64,000 bases of DNA from G965227875 sp965227875 (GCA_965227875.1 OZ245783.1:2356001-2420000); one strand, 5' to 3'. Positions 17,094 through 25,563 are shown, numbered from the stretch's first letter. Translations and numbers: made by a program. The notes: generated by a model not told the origin, from the sequence alone.

Positions 17094-17783
17094 ATGGCGA
17101 AGCTTTACCATTTTCCGCTTTGTGTCTTCTCGCGGCGCGCGCGGCTGACGCTGGGCGAATTCGTGCGCGAGGCGGATCTGGTCGAGGAAAGACCCTGGGA
17201 GCGCAGGGACGATTTCTTCGCCCTCAATCCCGCCGGTGCCGTGCCGGTCTTCGTCGACGACGACGAGACCGTCGTCGCCGGCATCGAGCCGCTGGCGGAC
17301 TATCTCGACGAAACCCGCACGCCGGCCGACCGGCCGTCGCTGTTCGGCGAAACCCCCGTCGAGCGGGCCGAGGCGCGCCGCCTGGTGGCGTGGTTCGACC
17401 TCAAGTTCCACAGCGAGGTGACGCTAAACCTGGTCTACGAGAAGATAGACCGGCGGTATATGCGCGCCAGCCATGGCGGAGGCTCTCCGGACATGCCGAC
17501 CGTCAGGGCGGGCAAGGAGAACGTCAAGTATCACCTCGACTATATCGGTCACCTGATCGAGGACCGCAACTGGCTCGGCGGGGATCGCCTGAGCCAGGCC
17601 GACCTGGCCGCCGCGGCCCACCTGTCCTGCATCGACTATCTCGGCGACGTGCCGTGGTCGGTGAACGACGCGGCACGGTCCTGGTACCAGCGCATCAAGT
17701 CGCGCCCCGCGTTCAGGCCCCTGCTGGCCGATCACCTCACCGGCATGCCGCCGCCGGCCTCCTACGCCGATCTGGATTTCTAG
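17094..17783 (+). CDS. Glutathione S-transferase family protein
   Basis: A 229-aa cytosolic protein. The thioredoxin-like N-terminal domain (MAKLYHFPLCVFSRRARL, with Cys/Ser at the usual catalytic position) is followed by NPAGAVPVFVDD, containing the cis-proline, and by a helical C-terminal domain with LSQADLAAAAHLS. The exact substrate is unknown; it probably conjugates or reduces electrophiles with glutathione. This GST is commonly found beside uppP and queG in alphaproteobacteria. Its TAG stop is made of the TA target of the MITE plus the first base of its inverted repeat; the rejoined empty site would also read TAG, so the protein end is unchanged. Confidence 0.92.
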   Translation: MAKLYHFPLCVFSRRARLTLGEFVREADLVEERPWERRDDFFALNPAGAVPVFVDDDETVVAGIEPLADYLDETRTPADRPSLFGETPVERAEARRLVAWFDLKFHSEVTLNLVYEKIDRRYMRASHGGGSPDMPTVRAGKENVKYHLDYIGHLIEDRNWLGGDRLSQADLAAAAHLSCIDYLGDVPWSVNDAARSWYQRIKSRPAFRPLLADHLTGMPPPASYADLDF

Positions 17784-18047
17784 AGCGTATCTTGCTTACG
17801 TGGAAGCGCTTTGACCGCGTTTTTGCGTTCGCCGGCAAGGCGTGCGACCCGCCGTGGTCTGGTTGACCACAAGGGGCGCACAACGCTGTCCGGTGGGCGC
17901 AAAAACACGGCCTTCGGTGGGCCAAATCCGCCCGTCGGCCACGTTGCGGCGCTTGCGAGATGTCCCGCATCGCGCTCCGCACCGCGCCTTGCCGAACGAA
18001 CGGATTTGGAACCATCAAACGATTCCACGTAAGCAAGATACGCTCTA
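17781..18047. mobile_element. MITE-like element with 25-bp perfect terminal inverted repeats
   Basis: A 267-bp element. The 25 bases at 17781-17805 (TAGAGCGTATCTTGCTTACG, then TGGAA) are the exact reverse complement of 18023-18047. Each end is TA followed by G (TA-GAGCG...CGCTC-TA), as expected if a 23-bp repeat is flanked by a TA target duplication, the pattern of IS630/Tc1-mariner elements. No transposase is encoded; open frames inside are short and unconvincing. It sits between the GST stop and the AraC gene. The remaining bases to 18151 show no gene. Confidence 0.82.
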
Positions 18048-18151
18048 GGACGCGCAGGCCGTCGGGACGGATTTTGCCCCCGACAGCAATCCCGGTCAGG
18101 AAACCTCTTCCGGTAAGGTGCAGGATCGAGCCACCTTGCTGAGGACAGGCG

Positions 18152-18985
18152 ATGAACCCGGTAGAAAAAGCGCTCTGGTATATCGAGAACCACCGCGACG
18201 AGGAGATTTCCCTCGAGACGGTCGCCGAGATGGCCGGCTGCTCGCGGTTCCATCTTGTCCGGGCGTTCACGACCGCCACCGGGTTTTCCGTCATGCGTTA
18301 TGTCCGCGGGCGGCGGCTGAGCGAGGCCGCGAAGACGCTCTGCGGCGGCTCATGCTCCGTGCTGGAAGCGGCGCTGGAGGCTGGCTACGGTTCTCACGAG
18401 GCTTTCACCCGGGCGTTCTCGGACTGGTTCGGCACGAGTCCCGACCGACTCCGGAGGTCCGGTTCGCTTGAAACCCTGAACCTCGTGGAGCCTCGTCTCA
18501 TGAATGGCGATTTTCTCGACACTCTCGGCGATCCGCGGATCGTTGCGCGCGACGCACTTCTGGTTGCCGGTCTTAAACGGAGATACAGCGAGCCGACATG
18601 CGCCGGAATCCCGGACCAGTGGCGGCAGTTCGTCCCGCTCATCGACACGCTCGGCGGCGGCGTCGCCGGCGTGACCTACGGGGTCCTGTGCAACGGCGAC
18701 GACGAGGGCAATATCGACTATGTCTCGGGCGTCGAGGTGCGCGACTTTTCTGACCTGCCGCCCGGGATCGACGGCGCGAGACTCCCCGCCCGGACCTATG
18801 CCGTATTCCACCACGGCGGACACGTCTCCGATATCCGGAAGGTATGGCACACCATATTTGCCCGATGGGCCCCGTCCTCGGGCCGGCGCCTGCAGGATGC
18901 GCCCCAGTTCGAGCGCTACGGCGAGGCATTCGATCCGCGCACGGGGGCGGGCGGTTTCGAAATCTGGGTGCCGGTCGAAGATTGA
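18152..18985 (+). CDS. AraC-family regulator with GyrI-like effector-binding domain
   Basis: A 277-aa regulator with the order reversed from classical AraC: two helix-turn-helix units at the N-terminus (about 8-106, ending SHEAFTRAFSDWFGTSPDRLR) and a GyrI-like small-molecule-binding domain at the C-terminus (about 125-277). This matches the Rob/SoxS-plus-GyrI class that senses hydrophobic drugs or amphipathic compounds. The start ATG at 18152 is preceded by GGACAGGCG. It lies 104 bases after the MITE and converges on the MarR gene. Targets are unknown; a role in efflux control would fit, but no efflux gene is adjacent. Confidence 0.9.
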   Translation: MNPVEKALWYIENHRDEEISLETVAEMAGCSRFHLVRAFTTATGFSVMRYVRGRRLSEAAKTLCGGSCSVLEAALEAGYGSHEAFTRAFSDWFGTSPDRLRRSGSLETLNLVEPRLMNGDFLDTLGDPRIVARDALLVAGLKRRYSEPTCAGIPDQWRQFVPLIDTLGGGVAGVTYGVLCNGDDEGNIDYVSGVEVRDFSDLPPGIDGARLPARTYAVFHHGGHVSDIRKVWHTIFARWAPSSGRRLQDAPQFERYGEAFDPRTGAGGFEIWVPVED

Positions 18986-19015
18986 CTTTGAAGGTGTTCT
19001 TCGAACAGGCGAACC

Positions 19016-19031
19016 GGCCGCAATCGCGGCC
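19016..19031. terminator. Possible bidirectional terminator between AraC and MarR genes
   Basis: A 6-bp perfect stem GGCCGC / GCGGCC with loop AATC lies in the 60-base gap between two convergent genes. There is no T run, so the terminator function is a guess from position. Confidence 0.3.
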
Positions 19032-19045
19032 CGCGGCGCAGCGAT

Positions 19046-19627
19046 TCACGACCCGCCGGCCGCCTCGTGTTCATGGCACAACTGTTCCGTTTCCGCAGAC
19101 TTAAGACTGACCTTGAGAAGGGCGCACCACGCGTCTCCGCCCTTGCGGCCCACGCCGCCCGGCGCGCCGGCCGGCACGTGATGCCGGCAGCTCCGGCAGA
19201 CACCGAAGGACCTGCCGCCCCGCAGGACGAGTGCGGCGCGCACAAGATCGCCGAGGCCGTTCGCAAGCCCGTCGGCCTCGGCGGCGGGAAGGTTGCCGAT
19301 CGCCTCGTCGACGGCGGTCTGCCCGCGGGCGAGTTTCCGTCCGTCGGGCGTCGTCTCGTAGCTGATCGACCGGCCGTCCGTCTCGGACCGAAGCTCGGTG
19401 ACCAGCCCCTTGCGTGCTAGCGCCTTCAAGGTTTGCGAAACGGTTCCGCGGGTGGCGGCGAGATAGTCCGCAACATGGCTCGGTGCACGGGAGAAACGGT
19501 TGGCGCGGCAAAGGTAGGCGAGGGCCGCGCGTTGCGTCGGGTTGAGGTCGTCGCCCCAGCCGTCGGCTGCGGTGATCCTGACGAGCCGGTCGACGAGTTC
19601 TCTCAGGCGAATGTGCTGTTCCGTCAT
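19046..19627 (-). CDS. MarR-family regulator with cysteine-rich C-terminal tail
   Basis: A 193-aa protein. The winged helix-turn-helix spans about 20-105 (QRAALAYLCRANRFSRAP, then RGTVSQTLKALARKGLV and the wing SETDGRSISYE). The C-terminus is unusual for MarR: CRSCRHH at about 145-151, then a Cys in AWCALL and CHEH near the end, a set of Cys/His residues that could bind zinc or act as a redox switch. The start ATG at 19627 begins MTEQHIRLRELV; its ribosome site is weak. It is read in the same direction as the secreted-protein gene 146 bases upstream, so both may be driven from the promoter at 20555-20583. Confidence 0.85.
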   Translation of the reverse strand: MTEQHIRLRELVDRLVRITAADGWGDDLNPTQRAALAYLCRANRFSRAPSHVADYLAATRGTVSQTLKALARKGLVTELRSETDGRSISYETTPDGRKLARGQTAVDEAIGNLPAAEADGLANGLGDLVRAALVLRGGRSFGVCRSCRHHVPAGAPGGVGRKGGDAWCALLKVSLKSAETEQLCHEHEAAGGS

Positions 19628-19773
19628 GGCAGCCGGGGATACGAGGATTGACGCCCGTCTCCGCCGGGCGCAGTGAATGACCCGCACCTTACCGGACCGG
19701 ACCGGCACCCGACAGCCCCAAGGGAACAGATGGCCGGGTTTTGCGAGCGCCGGTCCGGGCTGGTGCCGGACGT

Positions 19774-20523
19774 CTACCTGATACGCCCCGGCAGGCTGAG
19801 ATCGCCGGAGGCCACGTCGAACACGTCGGTGACGCAGAGCAGAGGTGCATGCACGTTTGCGTTCACCCTGAGGGCGGACGTGACACCGTCATAGGACGAC
19901 CCGGCAATCGCTTCGGCATCAGCGAAGGCGACGCTTACGGAGATTTCCGGACCGTCGAACAGCGGCGTATAGCCGGGGCTGTCGATATAGAGGGGCAGGC
20001 CCGGCCACGTGGCCGGCAATGCGGGCGTCTGGCCTTCGGGGATGTCCCGCACACCCAGCGCACCCGGGCCGCAGTCCTCGTTCGGGGCGAGCACGACCCA
20101 GTGGCTGTGCCATTTCTTGCCGTCATTGGCCGGGTCGCCGTCTCCGTCCTCGTCGAAAAGGGGCGTGTCGTCGAAGTCGGGATGGCTCGTGGCGGCGAGC
20201 GCCAGGATGCCCGACTTGCCTTCGAATCCGACCGTGGCCGGATCGAGGGAGGTCGGCCACACGTAAGCGTGTACGGGCGCACCGGCAAGCTGGCCTGCGG
20301 GCGTGGGCCTGTCGGCCCCGGCGGCGCCGTTCGTCGTCATGTGAAAGGTGACCACCCGGCCGTTCCTGTGAACATGTGCGGCGAGTATGTCGAAGGAAGC
20401 GGTCTTGGATGCGTCGGCCGGCGACGTGACGGCGTCGTGCATGTCCTTGGCGTGTGTTCCGCCGGCCGGCGCCTGTGATGTCAGTCCGGCCAGAAGCATC
20501 AGGGACAGTGCGATCGGTTTCAT
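19774..20523 (-). CDS. Secreted protein of unknown function
   Basis: A 249-aa protein with a clear signal peptide (MKPIALSLMLLAGLTSQAPA), so probably periplasmic. The mature part contains DEDGDGDPANDG, an EF-hand-like acidic loop, a HSHWVV segment and CGPGALG; the pattern resembles nothing I can name. No cysteine pair suggests a redox role. The start ATG at 20523 has GAGGA eight bases upstream; an in-frame upstream start would bury the signal peptide. The promoter region carries an 11-bp inverted repeat overlapping the predicted promoter, and the MarR gene lies just downstream, so repression by that MarR is a reasonable guess. Confidence 0.75.
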   Translation of the reverse strand: MKPIALSLMLLAGLTSQAPAGGTHAKDMHDAVTSPADASKTASFDILAAHVHRNGRVVTFHMTTNGAAGADRPTPAGQLAGAPVHAYVWPTSLDPATVGFEGKSGILALAATSHPDFDDTPLFDEDGDGDPANDGKKWHSHWVVLAPNEDCGPGALGVRDIPEGQTPALPATWPGLPLYIDSPGYTPLFDGPEISVSVAFADAEAIAGSSYDGVTSALRVNANVHAPLLCVTDVFDVASGDLSLPGRIR

Positions 20524-20554
20524 GAATTTGTCCTCGTCAGGTTGCGATGGGCCA

Positions 20555-20601
20555 ACAATAGTAGCGAGTCGAAACTGATGCAATAAAATATCGACTCGCT
20601 A
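20555..20601 (-). promoter_or_regulatory. Promoter with 11-bp inverted-repeat operator
   Basis: The perfect inverted repeat TAGCGAGTCGA (20562-20572) / TCGACTCGCTA (20591-20601) has half-site centres 29 bp apart. On the minus strand TTGCAT (20583-20578), a 17-base spacer and TATTGT (20560-20555) form a plausible promoter for the secreted-protein gene. One half-site lies inside the spacer and the other just upstream of -35, the arrangement expected for a repressor. The site also lies before queG on the plus strand. Confidence 0.6.
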
Positions 20602-20660
20602 TCATATAGTTCGACGCAGTGTAACCACAGGACCGAGAGGCTCATGTATAGTCGCGCCCG

Positions 20661-21803
20661 ATGCCGCAGGATCTCAAGAGCCGTCTCGTCGCCGAAGCCC
20701 GTGAAGCGGGCTTCGATGCCGTGCGCGTGACCGCGCCGGACGTTCTGGCGAATACCGGCGCGGACGAACGTTTCGCCGCGTTTCTCGAGGCAGGCTTTCA
20801 CGGCAGCATGTCGTGGATGGAGGACAAGCGCGACCGCAGGGCGGACCCGCGCACCCTCTGGCCGGAGGTGCGTAGCATCGTCATGCTGGCCATGAACTAC
20901 GGCCCCGAGGATGATCCGCTCGCCCTGCTGGAGAGGACCGGCCGCGGCGGCATTTCCGTCTATGCCCGCGGCGACGATTATCACGATGTGGTCAAGAAGC
21001 GGCTCAAGCGCGTGGCGCGCTGGCTCAATGCGGAGACGGGCGAGCCCGTGAAAGTCTTCGTGGACACCGCTCCCGTCATGGAAAAGCCGCTCGCCGCGGC
21101 GGCGGGCATCGGCTGGCAGGGCAAGCACACCAATCTGGTCAGCCGGGAATACGGCTCCTGGCTTTTCCTCGGCTCGATATTCTCCGCAGTGGCGATTCCC
21201 GCCGACGGGGCCCATGCCGACCGCTGCGGCGACTGCCGCCGCTGCCTCGACATCTGTCCGACGAACGCCTTCCCCGCCCCGTACCGCCTCGATGCGCGGC
21301 GCTGCATCTCCTATCTCACCATCGAGCATAAGGGGCATGTTCCCGCCGGGTTCCGCCATGCCATGGGCAACCGCATCTACGGCTGCGACGATTGCCTCGC
21401 GGTCTGTCCGTGGAACAAGTTCGCGCGCCGGGCCGGGGAGCAGAAACTGTCCGCGCGCGAGGAACTGAAGGCGCCGGCCCTGGCCGACCTGCTCGTGCTT
21501 GACGACGCCGCCTTTCGTGCGCTCTTCGCCCGGTCGCCGGTCAAGCGAACCGGGCGTGACCGCTTCCTGCGCAACGTTCTCATCGCCGCGGGCAATTCCG
21601 GCGACTCCGGGCTTCTGCCCCTGATCGAGCCTCTGTTGACGGACCCGTCGCCGCTGGTGCGGGCCATGGCGGTCTGGGCGACGGGACGACTTGCCGAATC
21701 CGCCAGAGTCGTCCATCTGAGGGAAAAAATGCGTCCCGGCGAGAGCGACCCGCAGGTCGCCTCCGAATGGGCCGCCGCCGTCCAGCCCGGAGCTTCTTCC
21801 TGA
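20661..21803 (+). CDS. queG: Epoxyqueuosine reductase
   Basis: A 380-aa cytosolic cobalamin-dependent enzyme that performs the last step of queuosine synthesis, reducing epoxyqueuosine to queuosine in tRNA. Two [4Fe-4S] clusters are visible: CGDCRRCLDICP at about 191-202, then CDDCLAVCP about 45 residues on. The N-terminal catalytic domain includes GWQGKHTNLVSREYGSW. C-terminal HEAT-like repeats (LIEPLLTDPSPLVRAMAVWA) contact the tRNA. No strong ribosome site is seen before the ATG. The stop overlaps the start of the next gene (TGATG), so the two are coupled. Confidence 0.96.
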   Translation: MPQDLKSRLVAEAREAGFDAVRVTAPDVLANTGADERFAAFLEAGFHGSMSWMEDKRDRRADPRTLWPEVRSIVMLAMNYGPEDDPLALLERTGRGGISVYARGDDYHDVVKKRLKRVARWLNAETGEPVKVFVDTAPVMEKPLAAAAGIGWQGKHTNLVSREYGSWLFLGSIFSAVAIPADGAHADRCGDCRRCLDICPTNAFPAPYRLDARRCISYLTIEHKGHVPAGFRHAMGNRIYGCDDCLAVCPWNKFARRAGEQKLSAREELKAPALADLLVLDDAAFRALFARSPVKRTGRDRFLRNVLIAAGNSGDSGLLPLIEPLLTDPSPLVRAMAVWATGRLAESARVVHLREKMRPGESDPQVASEWAAAVQPGASS

Positions 21804-22684
21804 TGCCGCACCTGTTCTGCTTTGGCCTCGGCTTCACCGCCGAAACGCTCGCCCGCCGCCTGATCTCCCGGGGCTGGCAGGTCTCCGGCACCAGCCGGTC
21901 GCTCGCCCATCCCGGAACCCCGTCCGCGGACGGCATCGTGCGCCTCGAATATGACGGCAAGGGCCCCGACCCCATGGTCGCCCGCGTGCTCGGCACGGCC
22001 ACCCATGTACTTGTGTCCATCCCGCCGTCGGACACGGGCGACCGCGTGGTCGACGATTACGGGCACGCCATCGCCACGCTGGGCGACCGCATCGAGTGGA
22101 TCGGATACCTGTCCACCACGGGCGTCTATGGCGACCGCGACGGCGGGCGCGTCGACGAAGCCTCGCCGCTCAAGCCCACCACGGAGCGCGGCGCGCGGCG
22201 GCTGGCCGCCGAACGGGCCTGGCTCGACCTCGGCCGGCGCACCGGCCAGCCCGTGCATCTCTTCCGGCTCGCGGGCATCTACGGCCCGGGCCGCAACGCT
22301 TTCGTATCCCTGCGCACCGGTAAGGCGCGACGGGTGATCAAGCCCGGGCAGGTCTTCAGCCGCATCCATGTCGAAGACATCGCGTCGGTGCTCGAAGCCT
22401 CGATCGCCAGTCCCGACCCGGGCGCGGCCTATAATGTCTGCGACGACGAGGCCTGCCCGCCCCAGGACGTGATCACCCATGCGGCCGGTCTCATCGGCGT
22501 GGAGCCGCCGCCGGAAATCCCCTTCGAGGAGGCGGACCTCAGCCCCATGGCGCGCAGTTTCTATTCGGAGAGCAAGGTCGTCGAGAACACCCTCATCAAG
22601 ACTGCACTCGGCGTCACGCTCGCCTACCCCACCTATCGCGAGGGTCTTGCCGCCCTGCTGGAGAGCGACGGAAGCGGGGCCTGA
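21803..22684 (+). CDS. SDR-family NAD(P)-binding epimerase/dehydratase-like protein
   Basis: A 293-aa protein. The N-terminus MPHLFCFGLGFTAETLARRL is a Rossmann nucleotide-binding start, GYLSTTGVYGDRDGG lies at the usual active-site strand, and FRLAGIYGPGRNAF follows. It resembles YeeZ-type extended SDRs found after queG in alphaproteobacteria. The catalytic Tyr-x-x-x-Lys is not clear, so the reaction is unknown. The start at 21803 overlaps the queG stop; a frame upstream would overlap queG further without a ribosome site. It ends directly against the stop of the convergent LysR gene. Confidence 0.87.
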   Translation: MPHLFCFGLGFTAETLARRLISRGWQVSGTSRSLAHPGTPSADGIVRLEYDGKGPDPMVARVLGTATHVLVSIPPSDTGDRVVDDYGHAIATLGDRIEWIGYLSTTGVYGDRDGGRVDEASPLKPTTERGARRLAAERAWLDLGRRTGQPVHLFRLAGIYGPGRNAFVSLRTGKARRVIKPGQVFSRIHVEDIASVLEASIASPDPGAAYNVCDDEACPPQDVITHAAGLIGVEPPPEIPFEEADLSPMARSFYSESKVVENTLIKTALGVTLAYPTYREGLAALLESDGSGA

Positions 22685-23740
22685 TCACCGCTCCGGCGTT
22701 TCCTCCGGCACCGCGGCCGGGCCTCCCGCGGGCGCCGGCATGGGTGTGCTCGCGGCGGTTTCCGGGTCATCCTGCCAGTCCGACGTGAGATAGGTGCGTT
22801 CCGCGAGCGGAACCGCGCCGATGGTCTCGCGCAGGCTTTCCAGAAATCCCGTCTCCGCCCGGTTCTTGCGCTTGCTGGGGTTGGTGACGAGATAGATGTC
22901 GATGGCCGGCGGCGCCTTGTAGGGCGGCAGGCGCCAGAGCAGGCCATCGCGCACGTCGCGCTCCACCACGTGCACCGGCAGGGGCCCGATGCCAAGCCCG
23001 CAGAGGATCATCCGCCGGACCTCCTCCAGGTGCGGCGACCATCCCACGATGGGCTGTTCGAGATCGTGCTGTTCGCGCAGCATGGCGACCGGCCTCAGCG
23101 CGTCGGAAATGTCGTCGGTGTTGAACGAAACCGCCGAATGGCCGTGCAGGTCGCTCATCTGCAGGTTCCGCCGCCCGAAAAGCGGATGGGAGGGCCCGCA
23201 GTAGAAACCGAAGAACTCGCGGTAGAAGAGCAGGTAGTCGAGTTGCGGCAGCCGGCGCGAGACGAGGCAGATGCCGCAGGATGCGGACCGGTCCTGCACG
23301 GCGAGCGCCACGTCGGCGCTGGTCCGGATGGTGAACTTGAAGGTGACGCCAGGGTGGCGGGCATGGAAGTCGGACAGCGCCCGGTCGAAGAGCGGCGTCG
23401 TCACATGGCTCGCCAGGCAGATGTTGATGTTTCCGGTGATCTCGCTGAGCGCCGAACTGGCGACGTCGCCCAGCCGGGACACGCTGCCATAGATGTCCGC
23501 GCATTCCCGGTAGAGCTCGCGTCCCACCGCCGTGAGCTGGAACGTTCCGGAGGTGCGCTCGATCAGCCGGTTGCCGATCTGGTTCTCGAGGCGCTGCAGC
23601 GCGAGGCTGATGGCGGGCTGGCGCCGCCGCAGGCGGTCGGCCGCCGCCGTGATGCTGCCCGCGTCGACGATCACGACGAAGGTGCGCAGCAGGTTCCAGT
23701 CGAGGTCGTTGACGAAACGTTCGGGCTGGGGCACGCGCAT
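22685..23740 (-). CDS. LysR-family regulator, probable regulator of the divergent ABC operon
   Basis: A 351-aa protein. The N-terminal helix-turn-helix (about 12-72, with TAAADRLRRRQPAISLALQR) is followed by a type-2 periplasmic-binding-protein-like effector domain (about 103-310). About 40 C-terminal residues are Pro/Ala/Glu-rich, an unusual tail. It is divergent from the ABC transporter with a 135-base intergenic region that is notably AT-rich and contains a direct repeat ATCAATT (23762 and 23784, two helical turns apart) and the inverted pair ATTCAA/TTGAAT (23766-23771, 23790-23795), which are candidate LysR sites. By LysR convention it likely controls the operon in response to its substrate. 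Confidence 0.92.
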   Translation of the reverse strand: MRVPQPERFVNDLDWNLLRTFVVIVDAGSITAAADRLRRRQPAISLALQRLENQIGNRLIERTSGTFQLTAVGRELYRECADIYGSVSRLGDVASSALSEITGNINICLASHVTTPLFDRALSDFHARHPGVTFKFTIRTSADVALAVQDRSASCGICLVSRRLPQLDYLLFYREFFGFYCGPSHPLFGRRNLQMSDLHGHSAVSFNTDDISDALRPVAMLREQHDLEQPIVGWSPHLEEVRRMILCGLGIGPLPVHVVERDVRDGLLWRLPPYKAPPAIDIYLVTNPSKRKNRAETGFLESLRETIGAVPLAERTYLTSDWQDDPETAASTPMPAPAGGPAAVPEETPER

Positions 23741-23875
23741 GACGGATCATCCATTAACAAGATCAATTCAATTCATTTACCTTATCAATTTGAATAATCA
23801 TAGCGCGGGCTGACATACTCCTGTCGCGCGTCGTGGGGGCGGCGCATGCCAACAGGGAGGTTCAGGACAGGCGCA

Positions 23876-24745
23876 ATGGCCGATTTTCGGGAGACTGCCC
23901 CGCAGCCATGGATCCTGCTGTCGCCGGCACTGATCGCCATCACCCTTCTGGTGATCGTGCCCATGTCGTTCATCCTGATCTATTCGTTCTATATCAACAT
24001 CGACCTTGCGGTGGACGAGGTGGCCTTCCAGTTCGGCAACTGGCGGGAACTGCTGGGCGACAGCTACTATCACAACGCCATCTGGAAGACCTTCCGGCTC
24101 GCCGTGATCGTGACGGTGCTCGCCGCCGTGCTCGGCTACATCCCTGCTTATTACATCGCCAACACCACCTTCCGTCACAAGTGGCTGCTGCTCCTGCTGC
24201 TCATCCTGCCCTTCTGGGTCAGCTTTATCATCAGGACGCTGTCCTGGATCCACATCATGGGCAACCAGGGGGCGATCAACGGGATCCTGCTCTGGCTCGG
24301 CGTCATCGACGAACCGGTGCAGATGATGTTCAACGAGTTTTCCGTCATCGTCGGCTTCATCCACGTCTTCCTGCCCTACATGATCCTCAACATCTACGTC
24401 TGTCTCGACGGGATCGACCGGAACCTCGAACCGGCCGCGCGCACGCTCGGCTGCACGCCCTGGCAGGCCTTTCGCGAGGTCACGTTGCCGCTCTCGCTGC
24501 CCGGGCTCGCGGCAGGATCCCTGCTCGTTTTCGTGCTGACCGCGGGCTCCTACGTCACGCCGCTCATTCTCGGCGGACCGGGCGACTTCCTCTTCGGCAA
24601 CCTGATCTACGACGCGGTGATCTCCGAGCTCAACTGGCCCATGGGCGCGACGCTTTCCTTCGCGCTGCTCGTGCTTCTGGGCATCGTCGTCGTGATCTAC
24701 AGCCGGTTCATGGGCCTGAACCAGCTCTCCAAGGCCTTCAGCTAG
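23876..24745 (+). CDS. ABC transporter permease, polyamine (PotB) type
   Basis: A 289-aa inner-membrane permease with six helices. The first is LLSPALIAITLLVIVPMSFI, and the EAA loop that docks the ATPase is LEPAARTLGCTPWQAFREVT. The architecture matches PotB/PotH permeases that import putrescine, spermidine or similar cations. Start choice: ATG 23876 (MADFRET) has AGGA at good spacing; ATG 23846 (MPTGRFRT), with a G-rich stretch before it, is the alternative. It is the first gene of a seven-gene run; the next gene starts nine bases after its stop. Confidence 0.93.
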   Translation: MADFRETAPQPWILLSPALIAITLLVIVPMSFILIYSFYINIDLAVDEVAFQFGNWRELLGDSYYHNAIWKTFRLAVIVTVLAAVLGYIPAYYIANTTFRHKWLLLLLLILPFWVSFIIRTLSWIHIMGNQGAINGILLWLGVIDEPVQMMFNEFSVIVGFIHVFLPYMILNIYVCLDGIDRNLEPAARTLGCTPWQAFREVTLPLSLPGLAAGSLLVFVLTAGSYVTPLILGGPGDFLFGNLIYDAVISELNWPMGATLSFALLVLLGIVVVIYSRFMGLNQLSKAFS

Positions 24746-24754
24746 GACGGCGGC

Positions 24755-25540
24755 ATGCGAGCCTGGACCCTCATAAGATCCTACACCGTCCTCGTGTACA
24801 TCTTCATGTTCGCGCCCGTGGCCGTGGTCCTGCTCCTGGCGTTCAACTCGTCGCAGTTCGGCGGGTTCCCCATCGAGGGGGTCAGCCTGCGCTGGTTCGT
24901 GAAACTGTTCGAAAACGACGCCATCGTGCGCGCCTTCAAGACCTCCTTCCTGCTCGGCATCATGACCGCGGCGCTGGCGACGACGCTCGGCGTGCTCGCC
25001 TCGCTGGCGCTGGTGCGCTACCGGTTCCGCGGCAAGGAGATGATCACCACGGTGCTCATCATGCCGGTTCTGGTGCCGGAAACCGTGCTCGCGGTCGGGT
25101 TGCTGATCTTCCTGCGCTGGCTGTCCATGCCCCGGTCCTTCGCGCTCCTGCTGCTCGGCCACACGATGATCGCGCTGCCCTTCGTGGTGCTCGTGGTCCA
25201 GGCGCGTCTCGTCGGCATCCGCAAGGACTACGAGGAGGCCGCCAAGAGCCTCGGCGCGAGCCCGGTGCAGACGTTCTTCCAGATCACCCTGCCGCTGCTT
25301 CTGCCGGCCGTGTTCGCCGGCGCGCTCTTCGCCTTCACCATCTCGTTCGACAACATTACCGCGACGATCTTCTGGCGCCCGTCGGGCTCGGAGACCGTCC
25401 CGACCCAGATTTTCGGAATGCTGCGCAACTCGGTCAGCCCGGAAATCAACGCCCTCGGGTTCGTGATGATTGTCATCACCGTGGGCGTGCCGCTGCTCGC
25501 CGGCGGCCTCGCCCGCTATTTCGCCCGCAACAAGACCTGA
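24755..25540 (+). CDS. ABC transporter permease, polyamine (PotC) type
   Basis: A 261-aa inner-membrane permease with six helices. The EAA loop is YEEAAKSLGASPVQTFFQIT, and FTISFDNITATIFW is a PotC-type segment near the end. It pairs with the preceding PotB-like subunit to form the translocation channel. Gaps of 9 bases before and 23 bases after show tight operon packing. The specificity lies in the binding protein, not here. Confidence 0.94.
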   Translation: MRAWTLIRSYTVLVYIFMFAPVAVVLLLAFNSSQFGGFPIEGVSLRWFVKLFENDAIVRAFKTSFLLGIMTAALATTLGVLASLALVRYRFRGKEMITTVLIMPVLVPETVLAVGLLIFLRWLSMPRSFALLLLGHTMIALPFVVLVVQARLVGIRKDYEEAAKSLGASPVQTFFQITLPLLLPAVFAGALFAFTISFDNITATIFWRPSGSETVPTQIFGMLRNSVSPEINALGFVMIVITVGVPLLAGGLARYFARNKT

Positions 25541-25563
25541 ACCGTTCAACAAGGAGAGAGACC

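Noticed and set aside
17784..18253. Open frames inside and next to the MITE on both strands.
   Set aside because: They are short, Arg-rich and cross the inverted repeats. No transposase motif is present.
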